Shown here: one piece after another, positions 1-8,233 of the stretch
Layout: each line of letters begins with the position of its first letter
Position numbering within the stretch: the first letter of the stretch is position 1
Assembly (NCBI RefSeq): GCF_900103365.1
Contig: NZ_LT629703.1
Location: 3,658,001 to 3,722,000 of the forward strand
Length of the DNA stretch: 64,000 nt
DNA from: Afipia sp. GAS231
GTDB lineage: Bacteria; Pseudomonadota; Alphaproteobacteria; Rhizobiales; Xanthobacteraceae
Direction of reading: 5' to 3'
Program-made: the position numbers and the translations under genes
The notes under the pieces: model-generated
What the model saw: the letters and a program-made list of their open reading frames with translations, nothing else
The model's database searches: none
What the model was told of the DNA's origin: nothing

Positions 1-7
1 TTATCGA

Positions 8-199
8 TTAGCTCACCCATTGGTTGCCTCCTGTAAGATCAAAGTACCAATCACCTCGGTATTGGAAAGTTCCTTGGGCCTCGGCGCCGATGCAATGATG
101 CGCTAAAGCTCTCAAATCCAGGTTTCCTTCGAATTCGAGTTGCGTTCCCTTGGAGCTGGCGGCACAGCCACGACGGGCAGTAGTTTGCTGCCGTTCCAA
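8..199 (-). CDS. hypothetical small protein (weak)
   Basis: A 63-residue open frame with a TTG start and no internal Met. Its C-terminal half (aromatic and glycine-rich, ending in WVS) reads somewhat like a real protein, but I recognise no family and see no clear ribosome binding site. It lies at the edge of the window and diverges from the operon starting at 253. It could be a chance frame. Confidence 0.22.
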   Translation of the reverse strand: MERQQTTARRGCAASSKGTQLEFEGNLDLRALAHHCIGAEAQGTFQYRGDWYFDLTGGNQWVS

Positions 200-252
200 G
201 CCTCAAGCTATTGACAATTTGCGGCTCGGCGGCCGTTAAGCTTCAGTGCGCT

Positions 253-666
253 ATGTCGACCAAGTCCCGGGAATACCTATACGGTCATTCGATCCGCTAC
301 TCGGCTGAAAAGGCCAAGCTGGCGCGGAAGGAAGCCGACCAGCTCGCGTGCCAAGCTTGGACCCTGCGCATGCTCGGTTATAAGGGTCCGGCTCAGCCGT
401 CCCCGCTGCTAGGCGATGCGCTGAACGCTGGCTACTGCTACCTTGAGGTTCGATGCCTAGGCTGCGAAACGCATCAAACCGTCGCGCTCGACATCGTCCG
501 CCGGCCGAAGACAACACCGATCCACGAACTGGAACGCTATATGCGATGTAGCCAGTGCTCCGATCTTCAAGGGCGTCCGTACAAGCGCAGCCACCTCGTG
601 GCACTGCGCCAGGACAAGATCTCCACCAGCAGCCCACCGTCGGTTTGGTGGCCGGGAGAACGATGA
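253..666 (+). CDS. conserved hypothetical protein with two CxxC pairs
   Basis: A 137-residue soluble protein. Two cysteine pairs (RCLGC and RCSQC, about residues 67-71 and 98-101) could bind a metal ion. The stretch between them, with ALDIVRRPK and HELERYM, and the C-terminal WWPGER end look like a small conserved family I associate with rhizobial accessory regions, but the function is unknown. The ATG at 253 was chosen over the TTG at 211 because the extra 14 residues have no domain-like character. Its stop overlaps the start of the next gene by 4 bases (ATGA), so it is the first gene of a three-gene operon ending in an SRAP protein. Confidence 0.7.
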   Translation: MSTKSREYLYGHSIRYSAEKAKLARKEADQLACQAWTLRMLGYKGPAQPSPLLGDALNAGYCYLEVRCLGCETHQTVALDIVRRPKTTPIHELERYMRCSQCSDLQGRPYKRSHLVALRQDKISTSSPPSVWWPGER

Positions 667-935
667 AAATCTCACTCATCCAGGACCAGGCGATTGCAGC
701 CCGCATGGCGCTGATAGTCGGCGCCGACAACTTCGATCGTCTGTTCCGAGGCATCCAGTTCGATGAGTTCGATGGGACCGTCCTGTATGTCTATGCCGCT
801 GACGAATATCGGGCGTCGGAGATCGAAGACACGCTTTCCCTCCACATTTCGACTATCGCATCCGGTATTCTGAAACGTGAAGTCCCGATTGTGATGGTGT
901 TGCCGCAAAAGCAGAAACAAGAACGCGATGTGTAA
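663..935 (+). CDS. conserved hypothetical protein, 90 aa
   Basis: A small soluble protein with an alternating helix/strand pattern and no signal peptide or membrane segment. The ATG at 663 overlaps the stop of the preceding gene (ATGA), and the 3' end overlaps the start of the SRAP gene by 8 bases, so the three are almost certainly translationally coupled. The open frame extends upstream to a GTG at 555 inside the previous gene, which is unlikely to be used. I do not recognise the family; its place before an SRAP gene suggests, without proof, a role linked to DNA damage. Confidence 0.65.
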   Translation: MKISLIQDQAIAARMALIVGADNFDRLFRGIQFDEFDGTVLYVYAADEYRASEIEDTLSLHISTIASGILKREVPIVMVLPQKQKQERDV

Positions 936-1650
936 TCTCTACTCCATCACAACGAACCAAGAAGCTATCAGCCGCTTGTTCCGGGTCATGAACCGGTATG
1001 TCGGTAACCTTGCGCCCATGCCGGGTGTCTTCCCAGACTATACGGCGCCGATCGTCCGCAATGGATCTGAAGGTCGTGAACTTGTCACGGCCAGGTGGGG
1101 AATGCCGTCCTCTCAGCATGCTCTTATGGAGGCTACCAAAAAACGCGCGTCTAAGCTTGAGGCTAAGGGCAAGCCCGTCGACTTCAAGGAACTGCTCAAG
1201 AGGGAGCCAGATGGCGGGTCGACCAACATCCGAAACGTGAAGAGCAAACACTGGACAAGGTGGCTCGGCGTCGAGAACCGATGCGTGGTCCCGTTCAACA
1301 GCTTTAGCGAGTTTAACAAGGCCGAAGGCGGCGACATCTGGTTCGCAATCGACGAAAGCCGGCCGCTCGCTTGCTTTGCCGGCATCTGGACTAACTGGAC
1401 ATCCGTCCGAAAGGTCAAGGAAGGCGAGACCACTAACGACCTCTATGCGTTCCTCACGACAGAGCCAAATGCCGAGGTCGGTGCCATCCATCCCAAAGCG
1501 ATGCCGGTGATCCTGACGACCCCGGACGAGGTTGAAACCTGGATGACGGCGTCCGCGCACGAGGCGTTGAAGCTACAGCGGCCGTTGGCAGACGGAGCAC
1601 TTCGGATCGTTATGCGCGGTGCCAAGGAGGATCAGGTCGGAACCCCGTGA
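928..1650 (+). CDS. SRAP (YedK/HMCES-like) abasic-site crosslinking protein
   Basis: A 240-residue SOS-response-associated-peptidase domain protein. Family members bind abasic sites in single-stranded DNA and form a thiazolidine crosslink through Cys2. The sequence begins MCNLYS, giving the required Cys2 once Met is removed, followed by an ARWGMP segment, an NIRNV element in the place of the usual NxR motif, the core ENRCVVPFNSFSEF (normally RCLVPADGFYEW) and the conserved HPKAMPVIL histidine region near residue 192. It is the last gene of a tightly overlapping operon. An ATP-dependent DNA ligase lies 0.9 kb downstream on the other strand, a pairing that fits DNA repair cargo. Length is normal for the family. 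Confidence 0.93.
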   Translation: MCNLYSITTNQEAISRLFRVMNRYVGNLAPMPGVFPDYTAPIVRNGSEGRELVTARWGMPSSQHALMEATKKRASKLEAKGKPVDFKELLKREPDGGSTNIRNVKSKHWTRWLGVENRCVVPFNSFSEFNKAEGGDIWFAIDESRPLACFAGIWTNWTSVRKVKEGETTNDLYAFLTTEPNAEVGAIHPKAMPVILTTPDEVETWMTASAHEALKLQRPLADGALRIVMRGAKEDQVGTP

Positions 1651-1767
1651 AAATATGTTTTAGTCCCATACTGGTGGCCCGGCGAGCGGTGACGATCCAA
1701 CGGGTACTTGCTGGATAAGGGACAACGAGTTATCTATTCTAGTTAAAGTTGAGGGGGAGATGCAGTA

Positions 1768-2421
1768 ATGATTAAGCAATTTGCCTTAGCGGCCGTATTG
1801 GCTTTGGTGTCCGGTCCCAGTTGGGCGGAAGTGTGCAATCTCACCGATTTCGAGTCGAACGTTATTTCCTGCAAGAATGCCTGCGATACATCGCACCAAC
1901 AAGCGGAGTGCAACGGCAGCGGCGCCATGAGCATTACCTCAGCCTCCGACGACGCGGACGGCATTATACGAGGGTTTGAAGTATGCCATTCCGACCGTGG
2001 AGGAAAAGATAAAACCAAAGATGAAATAGCAGAGGCATGCGTCAACTCCAACCGCCAAGACGTTATCAATATTGTTCGCAGAATTTATAACCATCCTAGG
2101 CCGGTGCCTACGCCTACGCCGATTCCTACCCCGACCGTGAAAAAATACGAGTTCAACAATGCTCCAATGCATGGCGCACCGGACGACAAGCAAGTCATTA
2201 TCGCTGACCTCACTTTCGAAGGGACGGGAGATTATGCGCAAATTACGCTTGATTTCCGGCGCAATGGCGAGCGACTTTTCAATTTAAGCACATACGCCGT
2301 CAACTACTCTAAAGAGAACGGCAAACTGCTTGTCAAAATCACGACTTATGACAAAAACGTTCGTGATGTCTCAAAGTTCAAATACACAGTCACGGGCACA
2401 CTGTCGGTGACAGTGCCGTAG
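1768..2421 (+). CDS. secreted two-domain protein with Pro/Thr linker, unknown function
   Basis: A 217-residue protein with a clear signal peptide (MIKQFALAAVLALVSGPSWA, cleavage probably after WA). The N-terminal domain (about 22-110) has six or more cysteines and may be disulfide-linked. A linker of Pro-Thr/Ile repeats (about 112-125, PVPTPTPIPTPT) joins a C-terminal domain rich in beta strand (ITLDFRRNGERLF). A strong ribosome binding site (GAGGGGGAGA) precedes the ATG. I do not recognise either domain; the layout resembles exported binding or inhibitor proteins. It stands alone between the SRAP operon and the ligase gene. Confidence 0.72.
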   Translation: MIKQFALAAVLALVSGPSWAEVCNLTDFESNVISCKNACDTSHQQAECNGSGAMSITSASDDADGIIRGFEVCHSDRGGKDKTKDEIAEACVNSNRQDVINIVRRIYNHPRPVPTPTPIPTPTVKKYEFNNAPMHGAPDDKQVIIADLTFEGTGDYAQITLDFRRNGERLFNLSTYAVNYSKENGKLLVKITTYDKNVRDVSKFKYTVTGTLSVTVP

Positions 2422-2568
2422 CGAAGCCGTGTTTACGTCGGGCGTTCGGCTCTCGTTGCCCTGGTCAAGAGCTTCCATGTCGCTGCGAAGCGGGAAACAC
2501 ACCAGCGATGTTGGTAGCCGAAGGAGAAATAGTCGCTGATGGTATTGCTCTCTCACTAAGCGAAAGCG

Positions 2569-3471
2569 CTAACGAGGCGCTCTGATCTTGGTGAGCCCCT
2601 TGAACGAGCTTGCCCTAAGCAGCCCTTCTGACGTGATGTCCCGATACTCGATGTCGGCAACAAACGACGGCTCAACCCAGGTCGCCTTCGGCTTCTTAAT
2701 CGGCCTAGTCAGTTTGGTCTTTGGACTGACCACCGTGTCGAGAGCATTCCTGATCTTCCGTGATGTGGTTCGATCCCAGCCTGTCCCGACCTTGCCCATG
2801 TAGACCAGCTCTTTGCCCTCGCGCTTGCCGAGATACAGAGCTGCGACGCCGGTCGGATCCTTGACGAAGCCGATGACCGGGAATTTCCCCTTCTGTATTG
2901 TTTTGATTTTTAGCCAGGCTTCTGTCCGCTCAGATCGGTACGGTGCGTCGGCTCGCTTCGAAATGATGCCTTCCCAATTTAGCTTGGTGGCATGCTCAAA
3001 CATCTCCTGCCCATCGCCGAACAGGTGTTCGGAATAGATGACAGGCAGCTCGACGCCATTCTCGTCGAGTAGATCGCGCAGCGCCTGTTTGCGTTCAATC
3101 TGCGGAAGCCTTCGAAGGTCGCCATCTCGCCAGAGAAGGTCAAATGCGTAATAGACCAGCCTGTCCTGTCGGCCCGCGGCAAGGTCCACCTGCAGCTCGG
3201 AAAAATTCGTCCGGCCTTCGTGAATGACGACTACTTCGCCATCGACGATGGCCTGGCCGGAAATGTCGAAAGCGCCGGCAATGGTGGAGAAGCGTCTCAC
3301 CCAGTCATGGCCGTTACGAGTGAAGGCCCGCTTCTTTCCTCGGTTCAGATTGAGCTGGACTCGGTAGCCGTCGAACTTGATCTCGTGAATCCACTGCGGC
3401 CCTACGGGAGCTTTAGCCCGGAGAGTGGCCAGTTGGGGCTTTATGAAGCCCGGCATTTCAAGATTAACCAT
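2569..3471 (-). CDS. stand-alone ATP-dependent DNA ligase (LigD/LigC type)
   Basis: A 300-residue ATP-dependent DNA ligase that seals nicks by way of a lysine-AMP intermediate. The ligase motifs are in order: motif I EIKFDGYR with the adenylated Lys near residue 33, motif III YYAFDLLW, motif IV EGIISKR and motif V AWLKIK, followed by an OB-fold of about 100 residues containing a typical FVADIEY strand. There is no polymerase or phosphoesterase domain, so it matches the ligase-only relatives of LigD used with Ku in end joining; no Ku gene is in the window. Start chosen at the ATG at 3471; an in-frame TTG lies two codons upstream. Placement near an SRAP gene suggests a repair cassette. Confidence 0.92.
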   Translation of the reverse strand: MVNLEMPGFIKPQLATLRAKAPVGPQWIHEIKFDGYRVQLNLNRGKKRAFTRNGHDWVRRFSTIAGAFDISGQAIVDGEVVVIHEGRTNFSELQVDLAAGRQDRLVYYAFDLLWRDGDLRRLPQIERKQALRDLLDENGVELPVIYSEHLFGDGQEMFEHATKLNWEGIISKRADAPYRSERTEAWLKIKTIQKGKFPVIGFVKDPTGVAALYLGKREGKELVYMGKVGTGWDRTTSRKIRNALDTVVSPKTKLTRPIKKPKATWVEPSFVADIEYRDITSEGLLRASSFKGLTKIRAPR

Positions 3472-3537
3472 ACGCAACTCAACATGGACTGTGACGCAAC
3501 GCCTGGATTATACTGTTGGCTTCGGGGGAATACGATT

Positions 3538-3714
3538 ATGAACGAACAATTTTTTAAAGACCGTGCCAAGATCGTCCGGGAGATTGCCGATAAGGCAGAC
3601 CCGCTTACGAAAAAGCGCTTGCTTGAACTGGCGAACCGGTACGAGGGCAAGCCTCGTCCACCAACTCCGCTGCCATTGCCCGCCGTTCAAATCACAAGCC
3701 AAAGTGAAGCATGA
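3538..3714 (+). CDS. small conserved hypothetical protein, 58 aa
   Basis: A short gene starting at an ATG preceded by a purine-rich ribosome binding site (CGGGGGAA, about 7 bases upstream). The protein starts MNEQFFKDRAK and is strongly amphipathic helix-forming for the first 40 residues, ending in a proline-rich tail. Small proteins of this kind (helix with a DPxTKKRLLxLAxRY pattern) recur in Bradyrhizobium genomes, from memory, with no known function. It is divergent from the ligase gene and shares its 67-base upstream region. Confidence 0.62.
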   Translation: MNEQFFKDRAKIVREIADKADPLTKKRLLELANRYEGKPRPPTPLPLPAVQITSQSEA

Positions 3715-3868
3715 AAGGCATCAAAATCAGCGAAGAGCCGTGCCCGTGACCCGCCCAGAACCGGAAACAGGCGGTGGCGCTTAAGGCGTTGGTTTCTTAG
3801 CAGAGTAATCGGCGGCGTACCTAGCTTAACTTCGCACGTGGCCATACCAAGCAGCGCCCAACGTCCTC

Positions 3869-4105
3869 CTAGAGACTTGAGAGAGCGGTCTCGACTATTC
3901 TGATCTCTTCCTCAAGTTCGGTCGAGATTCGGTCCAGATTGAACCCGGACGAGGCAGCGCTCATCCGATTCTTCGCCAGCATCCGATTTCGATGGTCGCG
4001 TATTTCTTCCAAGGCCTTTCGATTTTTGAGTGTCGAATAGCCCGCCACGATATGTTCAATCGCCTTCGTCACTGCGCCCTCGATCCTGGCGATACGCCGG
4101 TACAT
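3869..4105 (-). CDS. hypothetical small helical protein
   Basis: A 78-residue protein, charged and predicted to be nearly all helical, with no signal peptide. The ATG lies 8 bases after the stop of the cold-shock gene, so the two are probably co-transcribed. No family recognised. The tight spacing and the clean ATG support it as a gene, but it is short. Confidence 0.5.
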   Translation of the reverse strand: MYRRIARIEGAVTKAIEHIVAGYSTLKNRKALEEIRDHRNRMLAKNRMSAASSGFNLDRISTELEEEIRIVETALSSL

Positions 4106-4112
4106 GTATCAC

Positions 4113-4316
4113 TCAGCCAACCCGAAGATTTTCGGCCGACTCTTTTCCCCGATTGGCGACAATTTCGTAGCTCACCTTGGCGCCTTCGTTGAGACCACTG
4201 AGTCCAGCTTTCTCGACGGCAGATATGTGGACGAACACGTCCTTACCGCCTCCATCAGGTTGAATGAATCCGTAGCCCTTTGTCGGGTTGAACCACTTTA
4301 CCGTGCCTGTCTCCAA
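4113..4316 (-). CDS. cold-shock domain protein (CspA family)
   Basis: A 67-residue cold-shock protein: a single five-stranded OB-fold that binds single-stranded RNA and DNA and prevents secondary structure. The RNP1 motif KGYGFIQP and RNP2 motif DVFVHIS are intact. The best start is a TTG at 4316, 8 bases after AAGGGGAG, giving the usual length and the normal [10 protein letters not shown] start; the frame stays open upstream to 4382 with extra Met codons, which would add an unusual N-terminal tail. It is probably co-transcribed with the small gene downstream. Confidence 0.9.
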   Translation of the reverse strand: METGTVKWFNPTKGYGFIQPDGGGKDVFVHISAVEKAGLSGLNEGAKVSYEIVANRGKESAENLRVG

Positions 4317-4520
4317 CGTCGTCGCTCCCCTTTTGATTTGCGGCGGCATCTTAAATTCAGTCTGGATTGCTCCGCAAGCCAAAACCGTTATTCGCTGCCC
4401 TCGCGCGGGAGCTCAGGCAACAGCCATCCACAATTCGAATGCGAGAAACAACCTCCCGACGTCTGCTTAGCCTCCGAAAACTGACATGCAGCAATCGCTG
4501 CGGTATGTCCGAAAAGTGCC

Positions 4521-4739
4521 GATATTGTTGAAAAAGTCGAAAATCGAACAACCCAAAAAATCTCGCGAAAGTCCATTTCGGGGCTTCTCTGCTGCTGTAT
4601 CGCCAGTCAGCAGCCCTACGAAGACCGGTGAGAGATTTTGGATGAAGCGACATGGTCCCTCGCGTCGCCGCGCGCAAACCGCATCAGTGGCTCTAAGAAT
4701 TTTCGTTCGTCACCCCAAAAAGACTTTTTCAACAATATC
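4521..4739. repeat. MITE-like element, copy 1
   Basis: A 219-base non-coding element bounded by perfect 18-base inverted repeats (GATATTGTTGAAAAAGTC at 4521-4538, its reverse complement at 4722-4739). A diverged relative with the same ends lies at 9871-10088. Shared internal words include AAATCTCGC near the left end, a TGGTCCCTCGC block, and a CGCA(A/C)C...CAGTGG(C)TC...AAGAATTTT block near the right end. There is no open frame that looks like a transposase, so it would need a transposase from elsewhere. The rest of 4317-4928 shows no gene I can support. Confidence 0.75.
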
Positions 4740-4928
4740 TGCCACAAGCAGAACAATGGCCATGGGAGCCCGGCCCTGCTATGTCGGCTTGTGTCGAACG
4801 CGTGCCAACCGTCGCAACGCAAAAATCGCCCTTCCGATGGTCGCGGCGCCGAAGTTGCACACGCGTTGCTCACGCCAGAGCCGCACTGCTCTCGACGAAG
4901 AGTCGCGCTGACTTTCGCATCATCTCGT

Positions 4929-6230
4929 CTATTGATCTGCAACCTGAACATTTGGAGTGTCAGCTCGCACAGAAGTCTGCAAGGCTGCCGGGTCCACGTT
5001 CTTCCGCAGCGACCATTCGACAAGATTTTTTGGCCGATACGATGGATCCTTGCGCCACCTGTCGAAAACGCTGATATCAATTGTCTCGTTAACATTGATA
5101 TGAGCGCCATCATCGCGCACTTGGGGCGCCTGTCCTATCGGACGGTAGTAGGCTCCTTCGAATATTTTGTAGATCCCCAAAAGAAATGGACCATACGAGT
5201 CGACCGCGGGCGAACGAAGCAAATCTCCGTCTAGCTGAACCTCAGACCGGAACGTAAGTCCGTGCGATTCTGCCTTCTTCATCAACCACAGCAAGGATGC
5301 CTGAGGAAGCAAGTCAGTCGGATAGCCTCCTCCGACATTTGCATGAGCACCTGCGAACCAGCGCTGCTCGACTGACGTCAGTGCTCGCCGCGGCGGTCTA
5401 ATGATGTCGGTCGGGTCCGTACGATGAACGTCCCAAATAGTCGGAGCGAACTTTTTTCGGTGCTCGTCGATGGCTAACGCATGGTATGCGTTGAGGATCG
5501 GTAATCGCAACCCTGTTTGCAGATAGTCAAATTTTGAACTGCTGATACCTGTAAAGTCACCTGCTTCGATGCCAATCGACCCAACGGTGTCCCAAACTCC
5601 AACGAAGTTCACGTAAGCGAGCTGAGAATATTTCAAAAGCAATCGTTCTTGATCGTCTATCTTCTCAGAGTGTGCAACCTGCATGTCTCTTAGCGTCCAG
5701 ATGGTTTGCTCATCCACTCGCCTGTAGCGATCAAACAGTTCTGTGACACCTATGGGCGATCCGGCTTTCAAAATACCGTCGATTGCGATCAATCCAGCTA
5801 ATGCTCTCGCAGTGTAGGCGCCCCGGCTAAAGCCAAAGATGAAGATTTCGTCGCCAGCATTGTAATTCTCAACTAGCCATTCGTAGGCAGAGCGAATGTT
5901 CTCATCGAGGCCTTGGCCAAAAGCCCCTCCGATGAAGCCGTTTACGCCCAGCCCATAGTAGATCAGCTGCGGCGTACCATCGCTTCCTTTCGATGCGCAT
6001 AGCGCTCGCATACGCCATACGTTTGTGTTTGTCCCGATGCTATTCCAAGTGCCATCGAGAAAAACCGCGAGACGCTTTTTCTGCTGCTGCTCTGAGCCGT
6101 TGAAATCCGGCTGATTGCCTGTTTTTTCTGGGGGGCGTCCTATGTAAATGCCGACACCTATCATCGCGGCGATGCCAATGAAAATCAGAACCTTATGGCT
6201 AATCCACCAGATTTTCCGCAAAACGGTCAT
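4929..6230 (-). CDS. membrane-anchored DUF2235 alpha/beta hydrolase
   Basis: A 433-residue protein with one N-terminal membrane segment (about 12-30) and no cleavage site, so the catalytic part is probably held at the membrane facing the periplasm. The DUF2235 start motif AVFLDGTWN is at about 55-63, and the nucleophile elbow GFSRG at 133-137 with Ser135. GVWDTVG near 212 and GAHANVGGGY near 295 supply the likely Asp and His of the triad. The family includes the Tle1 phospholipases of type VI secretion, but most members are uncharacterised and no secretion or immunity gene is present here. It begins a stretch of envelope-directed genes. Confidence 0.88.
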   Translation of the reverse strand: MTVLRKIWWISHKVLIFIGIAAMIGVGIYIGRPPEKTGNQPDFNGSEQQQKKRLAVFLDGTWNSIGTNTNVWRMRALCASKGSDGTPQLIYYGLGVNGFIGGAFGQGLDENIRSAYEWLVENYNAGDEIFIFGFSRGAYTARALAGLIAIDGILKAGSPIGVTELFDRYRRVDEQTIWTLRDMQVAHSEKIDDQERLLLKYSQLAYVNFVGVWDTVGSIGIEAGDFTGISSSKFDYLQTGLRLPILNAYHALAIDEHRKKFAPTIWDVHRTDPTDIIRPPRRALTSVEQRWFAGAHANVGGGYPTDLLPQASLLWLMKKAESHGLTFRSEVQLDGDLLRSPAVDSYGPFLLGIYKIFEGAYYRPIGQAPQVRDDGAHINVNETIDISVFDRWRKDPSYRPKNLVEWSLRKNVDPAALQTSVRADTPNVQVADQ

Positions 6231-6445
6231 GGCTCGACGCCTTCGAATCGGATGAAGAAAGCGTCATAATACAGCTGCGCGTACGCGGTGGGTAGTGCGC
6301 GGTCCATCGTACAACTGGTTTTGGACCATTCTTCACGGTTTAGGCCTGGCCTTGGCGGCAATCCGGTCGCGAAGAGATAGATTGCAGCCGCTGCTAACGA
6401 TAGCGAGAAACAGAAGTCACCGTCATGGCTCGAACGGCTTGCGCG

Positions 6446-6775
6446 TTAGCCCCTCGAATCCGGGGCAAATGCCAAAGCGCCATCCTTGTCCGCAAAAAAG
6501 CGACCGCTGAGATTGCGGCGTATTTTCTGCGGGCCGAGAAGCTCAATCGTGATGTTTGCATCGGCAAAGAAGTCGCACATATATCCCGGACGATCAGTCG
6601 CCGCCTTGCACGCAACCTTGTTGAATTCGTTGATCTCGGTCGACTTGACGCCGTTTTCGGCGCGCATGGCGCGATCAAACGCGTTCTTCATCTCGCCCTG
6701 CGATGGCTCACCTCCGGAGCAGGCGGCGAGTGCAAGGCAAAAGGGAACGGCAAAGACAGCAGGACGAAAGGTCAT
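6446..6775 (-). CDS. putative lipoprotein, unknown function
   Basis: A 109-residue protein with a lipoprotein signal peptide: hydrophobic segment followed by the lipobox LAAC with Cys19 as the predicted lipidation site. The mature part is small, with two more cysteines (VACKAA, YMCDFF) that could form a disulfide, and an acidic/basic mix. No family recognised. It is flanked by other exported proteins on the same strand, which suggests an envelope function. Confidence 0.68.
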   Translation of the reverse strand: MTFRPAVFAVPFCLALAACSGGEPSQGEMKNAFDRAMRAENGVKSTEINEFNKVACKAATDRPGYMCDFFADANITIELLGPQKIRRNLSGRFFADKDGALAFAPDSRG

Positions 6776-6868
6776 ATCGAAGTCCTCTTGATGTGAAGAT
6801 TGTTTATTGATGAGCCAAATGAAGCAGCCGTAGACGTGAGGTCTGCCTGATGGAAAGTCGCCGTGGCG

Positions 6869-7852
6869 CTAGAGTTGCGGGGCGCGAACGTCAATCTTGC
6901 GTTCCATGTCACTTCGCGAATCCTGGAGCGACGCGATATCGTTCGTCAGATTGGTTGCTGCCCGGTAGGGATCCCACAACTCCAAGACCGCCCGACTGAC
7001 ATGCCTCGGCGAGGCCCCCGTCTGCAACGACATGCGAACAACCAGGCGACACGGCGCACTCTGGATTCCCTTGAGCTTTTCTTCCAAGGCATTCGTGTTG
7101 TCGGGAAAGCTGACGGCACAATGAGCGTTTTTTCCACCCTTCACCAACGTCGAGGTGTCGGGAAGCCACCCACCTGAATAGACCAGGACGCTTTCAGACA
7201 CTGCAGGCGGATTGAGGATGATCGGGTCCGCGCCGAATTTCTCGCGCACTCTTGAAATCCAATCTTCGAACCTTGGCTGCTTCTCCGGCCGATAGGACAC
7301 GAAATATTGCATGTACACGAGTTGATGCCCGGAACCAGGAGAAGAAAAAACGAGCCGGAAATTCTCTTCAGCGCCGTCCGGCGCTGCCTGACTGGCTGAC
7401 AGCGAACTTCGGTAGGTGAGGCCAGCTATGTCAGTTGTAAGGCGAAGGCCCGACGGACACCCGGACTGCGGACAGGGGTCTTGAATGTAGAGCTTGGTAA
7501 TGCCCGTCTTGTAGTTGGTGTAAAGTGCCTGGCCGAACTCGTCCGCCAGCTCCGGCGTCTCGCAATTATTGAACGCGTCACAGGTCTTCCCGGGAACCTT
7601 TCCGGGTAAATACCGCAGCAAGGCTTGCCTGGCTTCATCAAAAGACTGTCCAATCGTGATGCCGAAGAGATCAGACGGAATGGATGCCGGAACTCCGTCG
7701 TGCGCCGGAATTGACGAAATTGGTTTAAACGCTTTTTCGGTGGAAGCGTCGACCTTGGGTCGCAGATGATCCCAAAGTCCAGCCGCCCATGCGGACCCGG
7801 AACAAAAAAGCAGAGCAACGGAAACGACCAAAGGGCCACGCCAACGCGTCAT
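6869..7852 (-). CDS. exported hypothetical protein
   Basis: A protein of about 327 residues with a Sec signal peptide (MTRWRGPLVVSVALLFCSGSAWA, cleavage after AWA). The ATG at 7852 gives the more typical signal peptide; the frame opens 5 codons earlier at 7867. The mature protein contains the segment DLFGITIGQSFDEAR, a pattern seen in small exported proteins that begin with a short helix-strand module, and several Cys pairs (CDAFNNC, CPQSGC). The C-terminal 30 residues are helical and charged. No enzyme motif seen; function unknown. Confidence 0.72.
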   Translation of the reverse strand: MTRWRGPLVVSVALLFCSGSAWAAGLWDHLRPKVDASTEKAFKPISSIPAHDGVPASIPSDLFGITIGQSFDEARQALLRYLPGKVPGKTCDAFNNCETPELADEFGQALYTNYKTGITKLYIQDPCPQSGCPSGLRLTTDIAGLTYRSSLSASQAAPDGAEENFRLVFSSPGSGHQLVYMQYFVSYRPEKQPRFEDWISRVREKFGADPIILNPPAVSESVLVYSGGWLPDTSTLVKGGKNAHCAVSFPDNTNALEEKLKGIQSAPCRLVVRMSLQTGASPRHVSRAVLELWDPYRAATNLTNDIASLQDSRSDMERKIDVRAPQL

Positions 7853-8233
7853 CGAGCAAAACTCCAAACTTCAATGACAAGCTTCATAAATGCAAATTCA
7901 TAGGATCAAGTTAGGCTAGCCTCTCGATCTTGCGTTTTCGTATCAACGCATCGTTAGCTAACTCGACCGGATCGTCGAAGCTGGCAGAGACATGGCGCCA
8001 GACCGGTCGCGTTTCCCATGGATAATCGTGAATTTGAGTTGCTTGTCTGCCCTCGCGCGCGGACGGCGCGATTTTCTGATGCCTTTCGCGGGTTGCCCGT
8101 TGGCTTCGACGGCTGGCCTTCAATGCCCAAATGATTAAAGGCTTCCTAGCTTCTCTGCTAAAAGTCTCAATCGCCGTTTCGTTCAGTATTGAGAAGGAGA
8201 TCCTAACATCTTCCGCAATGTTGGGAGATTAGC
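7853..8233. other. intergenic region between divergent exported-protein genes
   Basis: About 380 bases separate the divergent starts of two exported-protein genes. A 70-codon minus-strand frame at 7911-8123 is present but has no ribosome binding site that I trust and no recognisable content. A purine-rich GAGAAGGAGAT at about 8191 is too far upstream of the ATG at 8234 to be its binding site. The divergent promoters must be here but I cannot place them. Confidence 0.5.

Noticed and set aside
4929..6230. Type VI secretion effector reading of the DUF2235 gene
   Set aside because: No VgrG, PAAR, adaptor or immunity gene is nearby and the protein has a membrane anchor, so only the hydrolase family call is kept.
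7911..8123. 70-codon minus-strand frame between exported-protein genes
   Set aside because: No convincing start signal or family; basic composition typical of chance frames.
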